Below are positions 29,727-37,776 of a stretch of 64,000 nucleotides of DNA, piece after piece. Made by a program: the position numbers and the translations under genes. Each line of letters starts with the position of its first letter. Position 1 is the first letter of the stretch. The stretch lies in NCBI RefSeq assembly GCF_001989995.2, contig NZ_JAHGUP010000054.1:56859-120858 (forward strand), written 5' to 3'. Below the pieces are notes generated by a model that worked only from the letters and a program-made list of their open reading frames with translations, had not been told where the DNA came from and searched no databases. This DNA is from Vibrio anguillarum. GTDB taxonomy: Bacteria > Pseudomonadota > Gammaproteobacteria > Enterobacterales > Vibrionaceae.

Positions 29727-29775
29727 GATATTGTTATTGCGCACCGCGCTTTTTGTTGGAGATATTGTGAGCGCC
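29727..29775. promoter_or_regulatory. Direct repeats in the EIIABC/AraC divergent region
   Basis: GATATTGTTATTGCGC at 29727-29742 and GATATTGTGAGCGCC at 29761-29775, 34 bp apart. AraC-family proteins often bind direct repeats, so this is a candidate operator. It lies 80-130 bp upstream of the EIIABC start. The whole gap 29649-30029 is otherwise AT-rich with no gene. Confidence 0.3.
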
Positions 29776-30029
29776 TCGGGTGAACAGTTGTAGTGTACGA
29801 AACTGGCATTTACTGGATTATTGTAACCTGTGGCTGCAAACGTGATCAGGCTCTTATTTTGGTTTTAGGGTGATAATTTGAATTTATGATTAATTTTTTA
29901 TTTTAATTCAATTAGATAAATTGATTATTTTGCTTTTTCGATCGGAGTTATCGAATGCGTAATGATTGGTGATTCATGAGGTATTGGATTATAGTTGCCT
30001 CGTTTATTGATGGGTATAGGGTGAATTTT

Positions 30030-30878
30030 GTGATCCCAGTATTTAAAAATGTGATTGAAGTGCTGCTCTCGGAGAGAGAAAGTTTTAATCGAATATGGTT
30101 TGCTGGGGACAAAATAACGCCGCCAGCGTTCAGTTACCAAGTCAATTTCCCTCGTCTAGAATTGGTTTTAAGCGGCGTGTATAGCAACGAAATCGAAGAG
30201 ATTGAACACGGTATCAGTAAGGTCAACATCTTATCTGGTGATGCGCTTTATATACCTCCGAACTGCTGGAATAAACCTGATTGGCAAGAGAGCTGTTCGG
30301 TCTTGAGTTTGCTATTTGGCCGTCGTCAAATGGGGTTTAGTTTGGTCAGTAAACACAAAGGCGAGAGTGGTTTTTATGATGTTCAGAAACACAGTATTCC
30401 AACGCGTACTGGGCACGCGATTGATCACATGCTCGAAGGGCTAAATGCATTAGCACGTGAGCCTCAGAAAAGCCCAATGGACGAACATTTGTTGTTGGCT
30501 CTGTTGAGTTACAGCGCCACAATGCTTGATCAACCGACCGCTTCTCCTAAAAAGCGCAGTGAAGATTTATATCAAGGCATCTGCATCTATATCCAAGAAA
30601 ATTTTCATCGCACTATTTGCCGTGACAGCATCGCACAGCGGTTTAACATTTCCGCCAACCATTTATCGCGCATGTTTCGCCAACAAGGACACATGACTCT
30701 TGCTGATTACATCACTTGGGTAAGAATTGAACGGGCAAAATTTATGTTGAAGAAATACACCTTTCGTTTAGCCGAAGTGGCCACGCGCTGTGGATTTCAA
30801 GATGTGAATTATTTTTTCCGCGTATTTAAAAGCAAAGCGGGTATGACTCCATCTGAATATCGAACTCTGTCGCAATAA
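30030..30878 (+). CDS. AraC-family transcriptional regulator (cupin N-domain)
   Basis: The C-terminal AraC HTH pair is clear: the first helix-turn-helix region holds CRDSIAQRFNISANHLSRMF and the second LAEVATRCGFQDVNYFFRVF, followed by KAGMTPSEYR. The N-terminal half resembles a sugar-sensing cupin (GDALYIPPNCWNKP). The start is uncertain. The frame is open from ATG 29976, but GTG 30030 has TAGGG 8 nt upstream and removes an atypical leader. It is divergent from the EIIABC gene, which it probably regulates, and convergent with the EIIA gene (2-bp gap). Confidence 0.85.
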   Translation: MIPVFKNVIEVLLSERESFNRIWFAGDKITPPAFSYQVNFPRLELVLSGVYSNEIEEIEHGISKVNILSGDALYIPPNCWNKPDWQESCSVLSLLFGRRQMGFSLVSKHKGESGFYDVQKHSIPTRTGHAIDHMLEGLNALAREPQKSPMDEHLLLALLSYSATMLDQPTASPKKRSEDLYQGICIYIQENFHRTICRDSIAQRFNISANHLSRMFRQQGHMTLADYITWVRIERAKFMLKKYTFRLAEVATRCGFQDVNYFFRVFKSKAGMTPSEYRTLSQ

Positions 30879-30880
30879 AG

Positions 30881-31675
30881 CTATTCATTTTGTATTGGGT
30901 CGCACGGCTTAGCCATCACGTGCAGCAAAATGGCTTTAAGGGTTTCTTCTCTTTTTGCCGTAAGTAGCCATTGACGATGTTCCTCTTCCAGCAACCAACG
31001 AGTTAACTGCGTGACCGGTTTAATCACGGTTCGCGGCGCTGATGTCGGCAGTAATAAGGTGATGATCAGCGACACATCGCCGGATTTTTCTGACCATGAT
31101 AGCGGGTTTGCTAACCAGTGAACCGCCAGTGTTGGCTGGGCAACTCGTGCGTGAATGATATGGGGTAGCGCTATTCCACGGCCAATAATGGTCGGGGAGA
31201 TGGCTTCTCTTTTTTCCAGCGCATGCAAAATATCATGGCAATGTGCGGGCATGATCTGCTTAGCAATCGTGTCGAGTGCTTCTGATTTGCTAAGCTCAGG
31301 GCCTAATGTGGCGTAATGCCACTGTAGCGAAAAGGGCAGTTGAAAAGCAGAGTGGGTGGCAAACGCCAATTCCGCTTTGGCATTTTGTTTGTGTGATGTT
31401 GAAATAAGCAGTGTGTGCTCGCGCAAATACTCTGTCATCACCATGCAGGCCAACTCGGCGTCGAGCCCTTCAATGGCAATTTGGCATACATCTCCCGGGT
31501 TTGAACCAAGGCTTAACACTTGCAGTGTATGGTTGAACATTGCCTTGTTGTCACGCGTGATGTTAAACAGCACCACCACCGAGCGAAAATGGCGGTTGAG
31601 ATCTTTCAATTCATTTAATTGCCAGCTGACCAGACCGCCTGCTTTTAAAACAAAGGTGATGCGCGTTGTGATCAT
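30881..31675 (-). CDS. PTS EIIA (fructose/nitrogen type) with degenerate N-terminal HPr-like domain
   Basis: 264 residues. The C-terminal EIIA domain (about 105-255) has phospho-His172 in GRGIALPHIIHARV. The N-terminal about 88 residues follow the HPr pattern (GGLVSWQLNELKDLNRHF, then LQVLSLGSNPGDVCQIAIEG), but the HPr active-site His15 is replaced by Val16, so this part cannot accept phosphate. It is encoded 6 bp after the EIIB gene, without a clear ribosome site, suggesting coupling. No EIIC lies beside it. It may serve the neighbouring EIIABC or a permease elsewhere. Confidence 0.8.
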   Translation of the reverse strand: MITTRITFVLKAGGLVSWQLNELKDLNRHFRSVVVLFNITRDNKAMFNHTLQVLSLGSNPGDVCQIAIEGLDAELACMVMTEYLREHTLLISTSHKQNAKAELAFATHSAFQLPFSLQWHYATLGPELSKSEALDTIAKQIMPAHCHDILHALEKREAISPTIIGRGIALPHIIHARVAQPTLAVHWLANPLSWSEKSGDVSLIITLLLPTSAPRTVIKPVTQLTRWLLEEEHRQWLLTAKREETLKAILLHVMAKPCDPIQNE

Positions 31676-31681
31676 CGGCGG

Positions 31682-31978
31682 TTACAAATAACGATCTAAA
31701 ACAGATTGCACGTTCGTCAACACTTCTTCAATGGACACCTGAACCGTTTTGCAACCAACAAAACGTTCACGCTGTTCAATGTCGATATCTGAAGCGATGA
31801 GGATCAGATCCGCGTTGACAATATCTGCCACTGTCAGTGGGTTCTCGACACCCATTGCGCCTTGGGTTTCGACTTTGATCGAGATATTACGCTTATTCGC
31901 TTCTTTTTTGAGTGCGTCTGCGGCCATATAGGTGTGCGCGATGCCTGTTGGACAAGCAGTTACTGCGATAATTTTCAT
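31682..31978 (-). CDS. PTS EIIB component, fructose type
   Basis: 98 residues, a free-standing EIIB-Fru domain. Phospho-Cys9 lies in TACPTGIAHTYMAADAL, and KVETQGAMGVENPLT is typical. It is first of a two-gene EIIB-EIIA unit. It would take phosphate from a EIIA such as the next gene and pass it to a sugar bound by a separate EIIC. Confidence 0.92.
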   Translation of the reverse strand: MKIIAVTACPTGIAHTYMAADALKKEANKRNISIKVETQGAMGVENPLTVADIVNADLILIASDIDIEQRERFVGCKTVQVSIEEVLTNVQSVLDRYL

Positions 31979-32082
31979 AACGAAAGATAATAAAGAAATG
32001 ATGAGTGAGTATAAGGAGGATGAAAGCGTGACTCAACCGAAGTTTACGCTAAGCCAGCACCCTAATGACTGTAGCACTCAAG

Positions 32083-32490
32083 CTACTCAGCTTTGCACAT
32101 AAACTTTGCACTGGCCGTAGAATAGGGAAGCCCATCATAAAAAATGGTGCTGCACAGATAGTAAATGTGACGTTTTTGTTTGATAAGATGCGCTTCGACT
32201 TGCAACGGTACATTCAGTGGAATAGGGTGCAGATAACGTACGTTTAGCTCTGCTGTCATCGCATAAATGCACTGTGCAAACAGACAATGCGTCATGGCAG
32301 CGTCATGTAAGGTGCTGATAAGTCCACCCTGCATGACCCCTTGATAGCCTTGCATCTTTTCTGTTGCTACAATCTGTGCGCATACTCTCCCCGTTTCTGT
32401 TTGGTTAAATTGCAGTGTGTGCGTTTCAGAAAAGAACGGGGCACAACACACCGCGCAGTGGCAATGTTGTAGGGGAGGCTGAATGTTCAT
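32083..32490 (-). CDS. Hotdog-fold thioesterase (PaaI/4HBT type)
   Basis: 135 residues. The central hotdog helix motif MQGGLISTLHDAAMTHCLF and the strand LNVRYLHPIPL are those of the PaaI/YdiI-like thioesterase superfamily. An unusual N-terminal Cys/His cluster (HCHCAVCC, residues 9-16) precedes the fold and might bind metal. The substrate is unknown. It lies between the PTS genes and the divergent DUF134 gene. Confidence 0.8.
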   Translation of the reverse strand: MNIQPPLQHCHCAVCCAPFFSETHTLQFNQTETGRVCAQIVATEKMQGYQGVMQGGLISTLHDAAMTHCLFAQCIYAMTAELNVRYLHPIPLNVPLQVEAHLIKQKRHIYYLCSTIFYDGLPYSTASAKFMCKAE

Positions 32491-32529
32491 AAGTTCACCA
32501 AACTGTTTTTAAATGATTAGGAGAAGAAA

Positions 32530-32808
32530 ATGGCAAGACCCAAAAAAATTCGTCGTGTTTGTGGTCAAGCGGCGTATGCATGCTTCAAACCCAACGGTGT
32601 CAAATTATCTGAATTGAACACAGTAGATTTACTGCCAGAAGAACTTGAAGCGTTGCGTTTGGCTGATAAAGAGGGGCTTAGCCAATTACAAGCAGCTACG
32701 CAGATGGGCATATCGCGACAAACCTTTGGTAATATCGTTAACCAAGCAAGAGCGAAAGTCGCGACTTGCTTGGTGGAAGGTCATGCGTTGATGTTGGTTG
32801 AGCGCTAA
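32530..32808 (+). CDS. DUF134 (UPF0251) family DNA-binding protein
   Basis: 92 residues starting MARPKKIRRVCG, the typical DUF134 N-terminus. A helix-turn-helix of the sigma-70 region 4 kind covers about 38-80 (LPEELEALRLADKEGLSQ, then AATQMGISRQTFGNIV). RBS TTAGGAG precedes it. DUF134 genes commonly sit beside NifX/NifB-like or iron-sulfur carrier genes, as here. It overlaps the end of the opposite-strand NqrM-like gene by 4 bp. It is a candidate regulator of that pair. Confidence 0.88.
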   Translation: MARPKKIRRVCGQAAYACFKPNGVKLSELNTVDLLPEELEALRLADKEGLSQLQAATQMGISRQTFGNIVNQARAKVATCLVEGHALMLVER

Positions 32809-33008
32809 CGCTCGTGATCAGGTTCTTGAATTTGATACAACACCTTCTGATGCTCATCACAAACGTCTACGCAGTTACATTCTCTTTCAATATCGATATT
32901 TGCTAACCCACCACAACTGCCTTGCAGCGAGCGGCGGCGAAACAAAACACCGATCGCCATCAAGACAATAATGCCAATAAAAAACGCAAAGGTTATAACA
33001 TAAGTCAT
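32805..33008 (-). CDS. NqrM-like (DUF539) small membrane protein
   Basis: 67 residues. One N-terminal transmembrane helix (about 3-23), then SCGGLANIDIERECNCVDVC, the Cys-rich signature of NqrM, the protein needed to mature Na+-NQR, probably by iron delivery. Cysteines are 32, 44, 46 and 50. The true NqrM is normally next to the nqr operon. This copy instead overlaps the NifX-like gene (TAATG), so it is probably a paralogue with a related metal role. Confidence 0.75.
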   Translation of the reverse strand: MTYVITFAFFIGIIVLMAIGVLFRRRSLQGSCGGLANIDIERECNCVDVCDEHQKVLYQIQEPDHER

Positions 33009-33493
33009 TATTTTCCCTCGACAATCGCTTTTACTTTCAGCACTTTCTTCAACGCTTCTATGGTAGTTGGTGACAGCATTCTGGGTGCCAGTTTGTTATG
33101 TTTATCCACTTTCTTCGATCCACATTGACTAGCACAACGTTTCTTCGATTTATTGGCTGAAGGCTTGCCAAAAGAGACGTCGGTGACGGGCAGAAGATGG
33201 TTTGGATGAAGTGATGTTAATTGGCTGCCTCTTGGTGCGTAATATACCGCAATCTTCTTTTCTAAAATCGCTGCTAACATATTTTGTCCGATATTGCGGA
33301 CGATGACAGCGTCCACGCTATTCTCTCTTAGCAGTGCAAGTAGCTGTTTTTTGTGGCCACAACTGCCCTCGGTTTTAGTAACGTCAATACGTTGGCTAGT
33401 GGCGGTAGTATCGTCCACAATCATCAATTGAGGCGCTTTGGCAAAGTGATTAAAAGGCGAGTTTTGATCACAAGGGATGGCATAAATCATCAT
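33008..33493 (-). CDS. NifX/NifB-like domain protein (iron-molybdenum cofactor-type fold)
   Basis: 161 residues. The N-terminal about 110 match the dinitrogenase Fe-Mo cofactor biosynthesis fold: start MIYAIPCDQNSPFNHFAKAP, then VDAVIVRNIGQNMLAAI and the VYYAPRGSQ stretch. A basic, Cys-containing tail (KKRCASQCGSKK) follows. TAGGAG sits before the double ATG. No nitrogenase genes are nearby, so it more likely binds another metal cluster. It is in one operon with the NqrM-like gene and has a 26-bp palindrome about 40 bp upstream. Confidence 0.82.
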   Translation of the reverse strand: MMIYAIPCDQNSPFNHFAKAPQLMIVDDTTATSQRIDVTKTEGSCGHKKQLLALLRENSVDAVIVRNIGQNMLAAILEKKIAVYYAPRGSQLTSLHPNHLLPVTDVSFGKPSANKSKKRCASQCGSKKVDKHNKLAPRMLSPTTIEALKKVLKVKAIVEGK

Positions 33494-33534
33494 GGCTCCT
33501 AAAGTTTATCGGGTTCTTGTATTTAAAATACACC

Positions 33535-33560
33535 TTATTATTGGCATATGCCAATAATAA
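33535..33560. promoter_or_regulatory. Perfect 26-bp palindrome upstream of the NifX-like/NqrM-like operon
   Basis: The sequence is completely self-complementary over 26 bp, with core TTGGCATATGCCAA flanked by TTATTA / TAATAA arms. It lies 42 bp upstream of the NifX-like start and over 500 bp from mglB, so it most likely belongs to the former. There is no loop, which argues for a dimeric protein operator and against a terminator. The neighbouring DUF134 protein is the obvious candidate binder. Confidence 0.7.
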
Positions 33561-33732
33561 AAATGACAATGTAAGAATTCATTAATTAAAAGTCGTGGTG
33601 CTGTTTGGTAAATCGAGACCCGATATGGCGTAAAAATACGCGAATAAATTGCAGGCGTATGTAACAAGCCTCATCTACACTTTGTGAGCAGTCAAATGAA
33701 AATTAAATCTATTGCATATTGGAAACTCGAAA

Positions 33733-33748
33733 GTGTAAACGTTAACAC
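33733..33748. promoter_or_regulatory. GalR/GalS-type operator, distal (mgl)
   Basis: GTGTAAACGTTAACAC matches the GalR/GalS consensus GTGKAANCGNTTNCAC with one mismatch. It is centred about 215 bp upstream of the predicted mgl transcription start, and a second site lies at 33957. Two separated operators are typical for gal/mgl repression. Confidence 0.65.
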
Positions 33749-33919
33749 TTGGTGTTTTGAGAGGTATGATCTCTTTCGTGGTGGATCGCACTTTTAAAAA
33801 GAGAAATAGGTCTCGATGTTACATTGCGTTACGTATGATTACTTAGTTTTGCAATAGTTATCAAACTATTCACAAGAAACTGCATGAAAATGCGATTTCA
33901 AAACTGAAATTTTAACTGG

Positions 33920-33948
33920 TTCACATTAATTGTTTTCTTTACTACTAT
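33920..33948 (+). promoter_or_regulatory. Predicted sigma-70 promoter of mglBAC
   Basis: -35 TTCACA (33920-33925), 17-bp spacer, -10 TACTAT (33943-33948). The predicted start near 33955 is overlapped by the proximal GalR/GalS-like operator. The leader to mglB is about 90 nt. Confidence 0.55.
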
Positions 33949-33956
33949 CCTTTGAA

Positions 33957-33972
33957 AGGTAAACGTTTTCAC
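33957..33972. promoter_or_regulatory. GalR/GalS-type operator, proximal (mgl)
   Basis: aGgTAAACGTTTTCAC; the right half matches the consensus exactly and the left end has two mismatches. It overlaps the predicted transcription start, a position suited to repression. Confidence 0.5.
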
Positions 33973-34044
33973 TGCTGTTTCTCAGAGTTAACGTTTCTCC
34001 CCCTACACAACGTAATAACAACACTAACAAATAGGACTTGTTCA

Positions 34045-35019
34045 ATGAGAAAGTTAACTACTTTAGCCATGCTTGCGGCTGGTATGAGTTTCGGCACTCA
34101 AGTCATGGCTGACACAACGATCGGTGTGACCGTTTATAAGTACGATGATAACTTTATGTCAGTTGTTCGCCAAGCGATTGAAAAACAGGCAAATAATGAC
34201 GGCAACACCAAGGTTTTGATGAATGACTCACAAAACAGCCAATCAATGCAAAATGACCAAGTGGATGTCATGTTGGCTCGTGGTGTGAAAGCACTGGCGA
34301 TCAACCTTGTCGACCCTGCAGCTGCACCAAGTATTATTCAAAAAGCGAAAATGGATGATGTTCCTATCGTTTTTTACAACAAAGAACCGAGTGCTAAAGC
34401 GCTCGCTTCATATGACAAAGCCTATTATGTGGGTACAGATTCAAAAGAGTCGGGCATCATCCAAGGCGATCTCATTGCGCAACACTGGAAAGCCAATCCT
34501 GCTTGGGATAAAAACGGTGACGGTGTACTGCAATATGTAATGCTGAAAGGCGAACCAGGTCACCCAGATGCGGAAGCTCGTACTTCTTATTCTGTGAAAA
34601 CCATTAACGAAAATGGCATCAAAACAGAAGAGCTACACATGGATACTGGTATGTGGGATACCGCCATGGCAAAAGATAAAATGGATGCTTGGTTATCTGG
34701 CCCCAACGGCAGCAAAATCGAAGTCGTGATTGCCAATAATGATGGTATGGCGATGGGTGCGATTGAAGCGTTACGTGGTGCGGGTGCGAAAGTACCAGTA
34801 TTCGGTGTTGATGCGTTAGCAGAAGCATTAGCATTAGTTAAATCTGGCGACATGGCAGGCACTGTGCTTAATGATGCAGATTCACAAGCGAAAGCGACAT
34901 TTGAACTTGCACGTAATTTAGCCAACGGTAAAGCTGCAACCGAAGGCACTCAGTGGGAAATGGCCAATAAGATTGTTCGTGTTCCTTATGTTGGTGTGGA
35001 TAAATCGACACTCGAGTAA
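34045..35019 (+). CDS. mglB: Galactose/glucose-binding periplasmic protein
   Basis: Periplasmic receptor of the Mgl ABC importer and, in enterics, a galactose chemotaxis ligand carrier. It has 324 residues from ATG 34045 ([17 protein letters not shown]) with signal cleavage near VMADT. The frame is open from 33952 but that leader is not signal-like. The calcium loop DKNGDGVLQ and the following [13 protein letters not shown] match Mgl[12 protein letters not shown] is the sugar-contact region. First gene of mglBAC; a 137-bp gap before mglA is common for a highly expressed binding protein. Confidence 0.95.
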   Translation: MRKLTTLAMLAAGMSFGTQVMADTTIGVTVYKYDDNFMSVVRQAIEKQANNDGNTKVLMNDSQNSQSMQNDQVDVMLARGVKALAINLVDPAAAPSIIQKAKMDDVPIVFYNKEPSAKALASYDKAYYVGTDSKESGIIQGDLIAQHWKANPAWDKNGDGVLQYVMLKGEPGHPDAEARTSYSVKTINENGIKTEELHMDTGMWDTAMAKDKMDAWLSGPNGSKIEVVIANNDGMAMGAIEALRGAGAKVPVFGVDALAEALALVKSGDMAGTVLNDADSQAKATFELARNLANGKAATEGTQWEMANKIVRVPYVGVDKSTLE

Positions 35020-35156
35020 CCTAAAGTTCAAGGGGGAAGTCATTCCCCCTTTACTCCCTAACTTATAGGGTGTTTATACAATCAATAATAAATAATTGCT
35101 GATTAAATTTTATTTAATATTGAATGGTATTAATCAAAGAATAAATAAGTGATGCC

Positions 35157-36665
35157 ATGGTAAATCAAGAGCATGAATTTCTGTTAGAAATGACAGGGGT
35201 GAGTAAAGAGTTTCCCGGGGTTAAGGCATTAGATAAAGTTAATTTGAAAGTTCGACCACACTCTATTCATGCGTTAATGGGAGAGAATGGTGCAGGTAAG
35301 TCGACGCTATTAAAATGCCTTTTTGGAATTTATGAAAAAAACGAAGGTGATATTATATTTTTAGGCGAACATGTGAATTTTCAATCGTCTAAGCAAGCTT
35401 TGGAAGCGGGTGTTTCCATGGTCCACCAAGAGCTTAACCAAGTATTACAATGTTCTGTAATGGATAATATTTGGCTAGGGCGTTACCCAAAGAAAGGACT
35501 CTTTGTCGATCACGATAAAATGTATCGCGATACCAAAGAGATCTTTGATGAACTCGATATTGATATAGACCCGAAAATTAAAGTGGCTAAATTATCGGTA
35601 TCACAAAGGCAGATGGTCGAAATAGCGAAAGCGTTTTCTTACAACGCGCGCATTGTGATCATGGATGAACCCACGTCCTCTTTGACTGAAAAAGAGGTAT
35701 CGCATCTTTTTACTATCATTAACAAGTTGAAAGAAAAAGGCTGTGGCGTGGTGTACATCTCTCACAAAATGGAAGAAATATTTACTATTTGTGATGAGAT
35801 AACCATCTTGCGTGATGGGCAATGGGTTGATACGAGGCCGTTGAAAGGGCTCGATATGGACAAAATCATTTCGATGATGGTTGGCCGTGAATTAACACAG
35901 CGCTTTCCCACAAAGACCAATGTGCCAAAAGAAATTATCCTCGAAATCAAAAATTTAACAGCACTGAACCAACCCTCTATTCAGGATATTTCGTTTGATC
36001 TCAGAGAAGGTGAAATCTTAGGTGTGGCTGGGCTCGTCGGTTCAAGACGCACTGATATTGTGGAAACCATTTTTGGGGTTCGTGAGCGTAGTAACGGCCA
36101 CATTATCTTACATGGCCGAGAGATGAAAAACCGTGATGCACATGAAGCGATCAATAGTGGTTTTGCGTTGGTGACAGAAGAACGTCGTTCAACCGGCATT
36201 TACAGTAATTTAGATATTACCTTTAACTCTTTGGTTGCCAATGTGGATGAATACAAAACCAAATTAGGTTTACTGAGTAATAAAAAAATGAGGAGTGATA
36301 CACAGTGGGTAATCGACTCCATGAGTGTAAAAACACCTTCTCATGAAACATCAATCGGTTCTTTGTCTGGTGGTAATCAGCAGAAAGTCATTATTGGCCG
36401 TTGGTTGTTAACTCAGCCAGAAATATTAATGCTTGATGAGCCGACTCGGGGTATTGATGTCGGAGCAAAGTTTGAAATTTATCAATTGATATTGGAATTA
36501 GCGAAAAAGAATAAAGGGATTATTATTATCTCTTCCGAAATGCCAGAGTTGTTAGGCATTACCGATAGAATATTGGTGATGAGTAATGGCCGAGCTGCGG
36601 GAATCGTTAATACTAAAGACACTTCACAGAATGAAATATTAGAGCTGGCCTCTCGTTACCTCTAG
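35157..36665 (+). CDS. mglA: Galactose/methyl galactoside ABC transporter, ATP-binding protein
   Basis: Double ATPase of the sugar ABC importer, 502 residues. The first half has Walker [10 protein letters not shown], signature LSVSQRQ and Walker [16 protein letters not shown]. The second has the degenerate Walker [10 protein letters not shown] usual in this family, signature LSGGNQQK and Walker [16 protein letters not shown]. Start at ATG 35157, no strong ribosome site. It lies 10 bp before mglC. Confidence 0.95.
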   Translation: MVNQEHEFLLEMTGVSKEFPGVKALDKVNLKVRPHSIHALMGENGAGKSTLLKCLFGIYEKNEGDIIFLGEHVNFQSSKQALEAGVSMVHQELNQVLQCSVMDNIWLGRYPKKGLFVDHDKMYRDTKEIFDELDIDIDPKIKVAKLSVSQRQMVEIAKAFSYNARIVIMDEPTSSLTEKEVSHLFTIINKLKEKGCGVVYISHKMEEIFTICDEITILRDGQWVDTRPLKGLDMDKIISMMVGRELTQRFPTKTNVPKEIILEIKNLTALNQPSIQDISFDLREGEILGVAGLVGSRRTDIVETIFGVRERSNGHIILHGREMKNRDAHEAINSGFALVTEERRSTGIYSNLDITFNSLVANVDEYKTKLGLLSNKKMRSDTQWVIDSMSVKTPSHETSIGSLSGGNQQKVIIGRWLLTQPEILMLDEPTRGIDVGAKFEIYQLILELAKKNKGIIIISSEMPELLGITDRILVMSNGRAAGIVNTKDTSQNEILELASRYL

Positions 36666-36675
36666 GGAAATTATT

Positions 36676-37683
36676 ATGGATTCAGTTAAAACATTTGCAA
36701 TGAAGCACCTAAAGGAAGGTGCGATCTATGCGGTTCTATTTATTCTTCTGGCAATTATTATTATTCAGGAGCCATCATTTTTAAGTTTACGCAACTTTAG
36801 TAATATATTAACGCAATCTTCAGTGCGCGTTATTATTGCATTGGGTGTGGCGGGGCTGATTGTAACGCAAGGAACCGACCTTTCTGCTGGACGTCAAGTG
36901 GGTTTAGCCGCTGTAATTTCGGCAACACTTTTACAATCAATTGATAACGTCAACAAAGTATTCCCCAGCATTGGTGACGTGCCGATTGTGGCTGTGATTC
37001 TTTGTGTGTGCGCGATCGGCGCGATCATCGGCTTAGTGAACGGTGTGATTGTTGCTTATTTAAAAGTAACGCCGTTTATCGCCACATTAGGCACCATGAT
37101 CATCGTCTACGGGATTAACTCTCTCTACTACGATTCGGTGGGTGCATCTCCAATTGCAGGTTTTGATGAGCGTTTCTCTTCATTCACTCAAGGTTTTATT
37201 CGATTTGGAGATTTTAGGTTTTCGTACATAACCTTCTACGCCATTATCGCGATTATCTTTACATGGATTTTGTGGAATAAGACCGTTTTTGGTAAGAACA
37301 TTTTCGCGGTCGGTGGTAACCCAGAAGCCGCAAAAGTTTCTGGTGTTAATGTGCCATTGACGCTACTGAAAGTGTATGCTTTATCGGGTGTGTTCTATGC
37401 GTTTGGCGGTATGTTGGAAGCTGGCCGTATCGGCAGTGCGACCAATAATCTTGGCTTCTTGTACGAGTTGGATGCGATTGCAGCCTGTGTTGTGGGTGGC
37501 GTGTCATTTGCTGGCGGTGTCGGAAGCATTGCGGGTGTGGTCACGGGTGTGCTTATCTTCACTGTGATCAACTATGGTATGACCTACATTGGCGTGAGCC
37601 CTTACTGGCAGTACATCATTAAAGGCGGCATTATTATTTTCGCTGTCGCGTTGGACTCAATGAAGTACGCGAATAAGAAATAG
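36676..37683 (+). CDS. mglC: Galactose/methyl galactoside ABC transporter, permease
   Basis: Integral-membrane subunit of the Mgl importer, 335 residues, about 8-10 hydrophobic segments. Characteristic stretches are GVAGLIVTQGTDLSAGRQVGL and NIFAVGGNPEAAKVSGVNV, with the coupling motif region near residues 215-230. Last gene of the operon. A terminator follows at 37749. Confidence 0.95.
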   Translation: MDSVKTFAMKHLKEGAIYAVLFILLAIIIIQEPSFLSLRNFSNILTQSSVRVIIALGVAGLIVTQGTDLSAGRQVGLAAVISATLLQSIDNVNKVFPSIGDVPIVAVILCVCAIGAIIGLVNGVIVAYLKVTPFIATLGTMIIVYGINSLYYDSVGASPIAGFDERFSSFTQGFIRFGDFRFSYITFYAIIAIIFTWILWNKTVFGKNIFAVGGNPEAAKVSGVNVPLTLLKVYALSGVFYAFGGMLEAGRIGSATNNLGFLYELDAIAACVVGGVSFAGGVGSIAGVVTGVLIFTVINYGMTYIGVSPYWQYIIKGGIIIFAVALDSMKYANKK

Positions 37684-37702
37684 CCGCCTAAGAGCAAAAA
37701 TA

Positions 37703-37738
37703 CAATTTTCGACATTTAATCGCCGAAAATTGTCGAAA
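37703..37738. repeat. Overlapping inverted repeats after mglC
   Basis: CAATTTTCG/CGAAAATTG (37703-37711, 37724-37732) and TTTCGACA/TGTCGAAA (37707-37714, 37731-37738) share bases, so only one hairpin can form at a time. It is 20 bp after the mglC stop and before the main terminator. Role unknown. Confidence 0.4.
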
Positions 37739-37748
37739 TAAAATAAAC

Positions 37749-37775
37749 AAAGAGCGCCTTTATCGGCGCTCTTTT
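37749..37775. terminator. Bidirectional terminator between mglC and the LysR gene
   Basis: AAAGAGCGCC / GGCGCTCTTT with loop TTTATC and T-run. It lies between convergent genes and can serve both. Confidence 0.85.
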
Positions 37776-37776
37776 G

